A DNA stretch of 64,000 nucleotides from Lampris incognitus (lineage: Eukaryota > Chordata > Actinopteri > Lampriformes > Lampridae), in the NCBI RefSeq assembly GCF_029633865.1, contig NC_079223.1, forward strand, positions 9,247,736 to 9,311,735. Reading direction: 5' to 3'. Of the stretch, positions 50,784-57,900 are shown one piece after another (positions within the stretch are counted from its first letter, which is position 1; every line of letters starts with the position of its first letter). The notes beneath the pieces are model-generated. The model saw nothing but the letters and a program-made list of their open reading frames with translations, was not told the origin of the DNA and ran no database searches. The position numbers and the translations under genes were made by a program.

Positions 50784-53700
50784 CACAGAAGATGGATGCC
50801 TACTTGCAGCCCCTAGTGTCCCCTCTCTCACTCACACACACACATGCACTCTTAGATCCCGTGAGGCTGAACATGCCTGAAAACACTTTGAGGCATGTCA
50901 CTCTGCATAAGTGTGTGAGTGTATGTGTGTGTGTGTGTACACTTGTGCGAGTGTGTATGGCTTATACAGTTTGTGAGTGGGCATGTGTGCCTGGGTGTGC
51001 TTGTGTTAGCAGGCAAAGGCAAGTGTTAGCTTTGATGAAAGGCTGTTGTCATCTGCTCTCCAGAAGAGTAACCATCAGCGCTCCCGGTGGATCGTGGGAC
51101 AGGCATTTCTTTTGTACAACACTGACTAAAAGAGTACAGTGCATTAATCTAACCCTGCTTGGGGGAAACAAAGGAAGGCCCAGTGATACCTGCATAACAA
51201 TAGTGCGAGGATGGAGACGGAGCATTTTAACTACTGCAACGCAACGGTAATGTTACTCATAGCTGACATGGCCGATATTGTACTATCACGACTTATTTAA
51301 CGCTCTTCTTGTTTGTTTCTTACAGTGGGTTCTCAAACCTTCATGTGTATCCTTTTTTTCCCCCATCAAGCAGGGAGGAAAGCAGAGCGCCCCCCCCCCC
51401 TTTCTCCCAAATTGTATCCGGTCATGGGCAGCATGATGGCAGTGGTTAGCGCGGTTGCCTCACAGCAAGAGGGTCCTGGGTTCAAGCCCCGGGGTAGTCC
51501 AACCTTGGGGGTGGTCCTCTGTGTGGAGTTTGCATGTTCTCCCCGTGTCTGCGTGGGTTTCCTTCGGGGGCTCTGGTTTCCTCCCACACCCCAAAGACAC
51601 GTAGGTCAGGTGAATCGGCCGTACTACATTGTCCCTACGTGTGAGTGAGAGAGTGTGTGTGGGCCCTGTGATGGACTGGCGGCTTTTCCATGGTGTCTCT
51701 CTGCCTGCCGCCCAATGACTGCTGGGATAGGCTCCATAATCCCCGCGACCCTGAGTAAGGATAAGCGGTTTGGATAATGAATGTATCCGGCCAACTACCC
51801 CACTCTTCCAAGCCGTCTCGGTCGCTGCTCCACCCCCTCTGCCGATCCGGGGAGGGTTGCAGATTACCACGTCTCCTCCTATACATGTGGAGTCGCCAGC
51901 CGCTTCTTTTCACCTGACTGTGAGGAGTTTCACCAGGGGGACGTAGCGTGTGGGAGGATCACACTATTCCCCATAGTTCCCCCCCAAACAGGCGCCCTGA
52001 CTGACCAGAGGCGGCGTTAGTGTAGCGACCAGGACACATACCCACATCCAGCTTCCCACCCAGAGACATGGCCGATTGTCAGATTGTGTCTGCAGGGACG
52101 CCCGACCAAGCCGGAGGTAACACGGGGGCTCAAACTGCCGATCCCCGTGCTGGTAGGCAACGCCCCGGAAAGCAGAGATTTGAACAAAGTACGGTAGTGA
52201 AATACAGGAAGACACCCTAAAACGAATCAAATCCTTTTCCAGCTGGGGACAAGAGATTTGTGCTAGCTGGCTGGCTTGCTCAACATGCTTTACTATGACT
52301 GAAGAAAAAGTTACCAGAAACAGTCAGCTGATAAATGAAGACGTGTTTCACAAGCCCTAGAAATGGTAATCAAGATTAAATCCGTCCAGTAGACCGAGTT
52401 CTCCCCGCCCTTGCGGTCTAACCTAGGTGTCCTTGGAGTCTTGGTGCTTGTTTCTGGTTTTCTCTTATTCTCTTCTCTTGTCCTCCAGGCTAGCATGTGA
52501 ATCAAGTTAGCAGAATTACCTATGTCTTAAGACCGCACCCTGGGTAATGGCTACCATGGCTGCAGCTGAGTAACGAGAGACGATGTCCTTCAATAGAAGG
52601 GAGGGGATGGAGTTATCAAAAGAACTTTTTTTTTTTTTACTTGAAAGAAATATTCATTTCTAATCTCAGCCAACCACGTACAACAAAAACTACCCAAAGG
52701 ATCTGCAGCCGCTTCCCCCATTCGGTGTTGTTTTGCTATTACTGCTACTTGCAGCAAAGCAAAACTATTTTAAAGAGGGGTTATCCATTCTGGTGGTGTA
52801 ATGTAATCTACGTGTAAATCATATTGAAGCACCCTGACTTGGATTACAATGGATACATGGTACAGCAGAAACTGGCAGTTGACCTTTTAATGAGGTGAGA
52901 CGGACTTACGGATGCTACACAGAGACATTTGTTTCATACAGATTTCTTCAATTTGGAAATACCTTTTCCTGGTACCAAAATGTAAGGGACGGCAAGAATA
53001 TACTGTTAAATAAGTTATGAATCTGGTATAGAAATGCAAACCCCCCCCCCCAAAAAACAAACTAAAAACCAAATTGGTTTGAAGTGGTTGAAAATGTAAA
53101 CACATCAGTTGCAGCTAGAAAAGCACTATATAAATGCAATCCATCCATCCATCCTCACTTTTTTTGGATTATAGACATGTTATCTATGCATATGCAACCC
53201 TCTAATTTATTGCGTGCTACAGCTGTGCCTCGATGGTTGCCAAACCCAACCGAGACAGTGGTTGCCAGTGTGTATCCCCAGCTTTCATATCGCTAACGCG
53301 CCCCCCCCCCCCCACCACCACCACCACCCACCCACCCACAGGAGAGCCAGGAGATATCTGCACAGGCTTCATTTTCACTCCTTTCAGGGTCACTGCAGCC
53401 CTCACTGTGTCTTACAAAAAATAGCATTCGTATCAAGACAGACACTGTGCTGTCAACAAATTACAGGCTTTACTTCTCTCAATGCATGACATGGAAACTA
53501 CTGTACAGGAGAAAGCTTCTATTAGAGACCGCGTGGGGTTCGCATGCATGGTGAAGATGAAACGCGTAAGTGCCATGTAAATGAATGTCAATTGGAAAGG
53601 CACTGAAACAGTTGGGGGAGAATTCAGCGGCCCCTGCAGAACCGTGGGCACTGTTAATATTGTCAGCACTGTGGCTGATTGAAGAGAATGGGAGACGGGG

Positions 53701-54886
53701 CTGAGCTCGTGGGCAGCCACCCAGATCATATTAGCGGAGGAGTGAACCAAGAATCAATTTCGACATGCTTTTAGTCTCCAAAACTACAGCTGCCCGACTG
53801 CCTCCAAGCTCGCAAATAATACCCACAATGTGCCAAGGCATGCATATCGTCAATCACAGTTTTATGAGGCAATCTGAATACCTAATGGAATTATGTCAAA
53901 TGATTAATGGCATTGATTAGGCTCTACATTTAAATCAACTGAATGGTTTTACTCATCGCTATTTTCAATTTTTGGACAACCGATTTTCCATTCTACATTT
54001 AAAGTTGTGGTATTCCCCTCCGGCTGTGTTTCAGATAACACAGATGCCGACGGCTGCTCCCAGACAGCGTGCCTCTCATGGCAGGTTCCAGACAGGTGTA
54101 GTTACGGCTATTGTAAGTAATTGATACATCATTATTTTACTGCGAAGGAGCTCAGTGCGCGAGGCCATGAACGAGGGGCGAAAGGCACCACAGAGGAAAC
54201 GCGAGGTTCGCTCTTGGCCAACTTAGTACCTGCATGTCTCTGTATGCGTGCAGACAAGGTCGATGCCTTGATTGTGGGGGCCTTGGGTTCGACACAACAG
54301 GACAACAAAGGGAGTTGTGATGTCTTTATTCATGAGAGCGTTATTGGATATCTACACAAAAGCGGTTTACCCTTGTGAATTGTTTAAACACAGTTCCTAC
54401 TAGTACGTGAACAATACCAACAGACCTTGAAAAATGTCTGTCTGTTGTTGCACCGTTTCGTTGTAACTCGGGTAAGAATCTGTGATAAATGATTGTGAAG
54501 ATTTATTTTCAAGTGTCGTATGTATGCTGTTTGTGGATGAGCCTAGGGGTATACAAGTGTGTGTACACGTGCTTGTATCAACGAGTGTGTGTGAGTGAGC
54601 TCATCAGCACAGGCTATTTTCTTTTCTTTTTTCCAGTTTTCTGCTTCTGCTTCTCATATTGACAGCTTTGAGGAAGCACATTGTAATAAAACAATTTCCT
54701 GTATGCAAATGGCCTGTTTACATATCCCTGGCCCAGTTGTTGTCACTTGACAGACTGAGAGAATGTGAAGAGAGCAGCTATACAATGAAAAATGAGAAGA
54801 ATAAGACTTGGATGAAAAATAAAATCTAATGAACCCACTTTCAGCTGCGGACATGCTGAAGACTGATGTTACTGGACAGATGCCGT

Positions 54887-54957
<71 letters not shown>

Positions 54958-57900
54958 ATATATATGTAGCCTGGGTGCATCGGATTACAAATACATCAAT
55001 GCCACTATTCACTCCAGCTTTATAAAAGCCTGCTGATATAGGAGCCAGTGGAGAAGCTTAGATAAGTGAGGCCGAATCATTGAAAATGAAAGGATGACGC
55101 AATGTGCAGGGTGCATTTAAACGTGTGGCGAGTGAGAGAGAGAGAGACAAAGATAAAGACTGAGAGCTGTAGGGCGAGCAGGGGTGGGGCTTGGTGGTGG
55201 TGGTGGTGGCTGGATGGGGGGGGGGTTAATGTGATGCTGCGACAGTGCTACGGGACGTGAGAGGATGTTGTGGGATGAAGATGGGTTAACTGCCTGCATC
55301 TACACATCGAGGGCTGTGGTGTCGATGGTGATGAGATGTTCGGAAAGAGCCGGAGCACACCTGCTGGGCTAATTCACAGCCAGCGATTCACTGCCACCAT
55401 TGTGCTCTGGCTAAGTGCAGTCCTCTCATGCAAGTCTTTCACGTTGGGGTTTATGCATCGCCTATGTAACGTAATGACACCAATCAGCCTTTTTTTTTCT
55501 CCTTTGCAGCAAAACCTATCCTGCAGCCGCCTAAACTCATCATCATAATCATCATAGTGGTGCCATGCTGCATGGAAAAGCTGAATACAGCACCGCTCTG
55601 GCTCTGTATCTGGTTCAAGATCACAGCACAGGTAATCATGCTGTTTTTGAGCTGCTCCTTATCAGCCGTCTTACGTGGGGAAAATAAGGGAGCGCTGCTC
55701 CTCACGTTTTTTTACTGAGGACACGGTAAGAGCTGCACTCGAGTTGAGAAGGATGTGAGCAGGTGTATAGGGGCCAATTAATGCCTCAGTCTAGATGCCG
55801 GTACCATTTAGGATGTGGCACTTATTCATCAATAAATGCCAGGAAGGAATGAAACTGATATTCTCTCCAGCCCACACATGCCCACGCTCAAGTCTCTACA
55901 CACAAACTGTTAAAAAACATAGCATCGACCCCAGAGATTAGAATACAGAGCTCTGCGAGGAGGAAATACATTTGACCAGGCATCAGGATGCATGTTTTTG
56001 AGGCCCTGTGGCGAGATCCCCCATTTAATGACACTTTATGCTGACCTCTGCAACCCTTTTTAGCAAATACACATCTATAAACAACAGTTTCAGAGAGGCT
56101 GCCTTCTAATCATCTTCACTCCATGACTTTTCTACATTTCCATTACGAGACGATGCCTGTGTGGAGCTTTTTGCTCTGTTCTTCTCGGTCGTCACGGGGA
56201 AATATAGTGCAGTAATTCACTGATAGCACTCGTTAACGGCTGGAGTGATAGTTGGAGAACAACAGCTCCAGAATCTCATCTTGGTGCGCTAATATGATGA
56301 GACGGGTGCTGGGTGCATGAGGGCAGGCAATATAATTACAGTCTCTTCCCGGAACGCAATCTTTCAGGGAAGAGTCGGGGTGGGGGGGGGGGGGATGACA
56401 GGAGCGCGGTAGAGACAAAACAGTCTCCATTTGGGAGCAGGGGGATGGGGGCCAGAGAGCTGGTATTCCGTTGGGGAGGTGGAGAGTGAAAAGTGAGGTA
56501 AATGGGAGATAATGCTAGCCTGGCGAAGGCAGCCAGCCTTTCTCTCTCAGCTCCCCGGCTCTTCAACTCAATTCTCCGTGGGGCTACCCATCAGCTGCTG
56601 CCGGCCTCCACAAAGAGATGGGGGCATGGGAGGAGGAGGAGGGAATGGGGAGACGGAGACAGAGGGGAGAGGGGGACTTGCACATCATAGATGTTTGTTT
56701 GTTTTCCAGAAAGGATCTTGGAGCCATGACCGAGGAAGGGCTGGCTGTATATCTCTATTAACATTTCTATTTATGCAAAAGGGCACACACAAGGAATCCA
56801 TGTATTAAATCAGCAAGGGGACATAACACTTGATTTTCTTTGGCCATAGAGTTTGTTTACAGTTGGGGATGTCACCTAACTTGATAAATCCCTGTGCAAG
56901 TGCTTCCAGGATGAGGAGGCCCCTGCAGCAGATGTTGCATAAAAAAAGCCAGTCTATTCAGCTTTACTCAACAGCGGTAACACGATCATAAATCCTTCAA
57001 ACACATATTCACCCTTCATCGCTGCTGCAGGATTTCCACAATCATGCCTTTGGGGACAGCAATGTTGAGCAACATAAAAAATGTGGCCAAATTATGGCCA
57101 CAGTTCAGGGATCATCATGAGGTAAGGGACCAGCAGCATCACCATTCTTCTATAACTTAAATGGGTGTGACAAAACTAATAATAGTGTGTACTATAAATA
57201 AATTGATAACTCGTTTGTGTCCTTTTGAAACCAATGTACATGCCTGTTCCAAGATGGTGCTTCAACCATAATTCTGGATCTACCTTTCTGCCACGTGGTC
57301 ATCTAACCGCCAGCCTTTGCTTTGCAATGAGGCTAACATGGCCAACTACAGATGGATACACAGGTGGGTGTTGCGGTGTTGTAGTACTCGAGTCCAGGAC
57401 TCGGACTCGAGTCTGACTCAAGTCCTGATTTTCAGGACTCGTGACTCGACTTGGACTTGAGCACTGATGACTCGGACAAGGACTCGAGCAATGACTGCAT
57501 TCGGACTCGGAAGTTGGAGATGAGGACTCGGACTTGTTAATTGATAAAGACTGCTTTTGTGTTGTTTTTGTTAGTTTTTTTGTAATAGGCCCTAATAATT
57601 TGGCATAAGATATTGATAGCTATATTAATACCATAACATTGATCACCACATTCTAATAGGATGCGGTGATCAATAGCTTTTTTACGGTGCCAGAGTGGAG
57701 CACTGGAGCCCATCTTGGAACTCGACTCAGACTCAACCTTGATGACTCGGACTCCGACTCAGGTAATGGGGACTTGACTCGGACTCGACTCGAACACTGG
57801 GGACTCGAGACTCAACTCAGACTTGAGGTTTAGTGACTCGACTACAACACTGGGGTGTTGCTAGTGCACATTACCAAAACACAAACTGAGGAATTCTTAG

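Noticed and set aside
50711..51250. Open frame of 179 codons rich in Val/Cys
   Set aside because: The VCVCVC pattern comes from a (TG)n microsatellite; no domain is visible.
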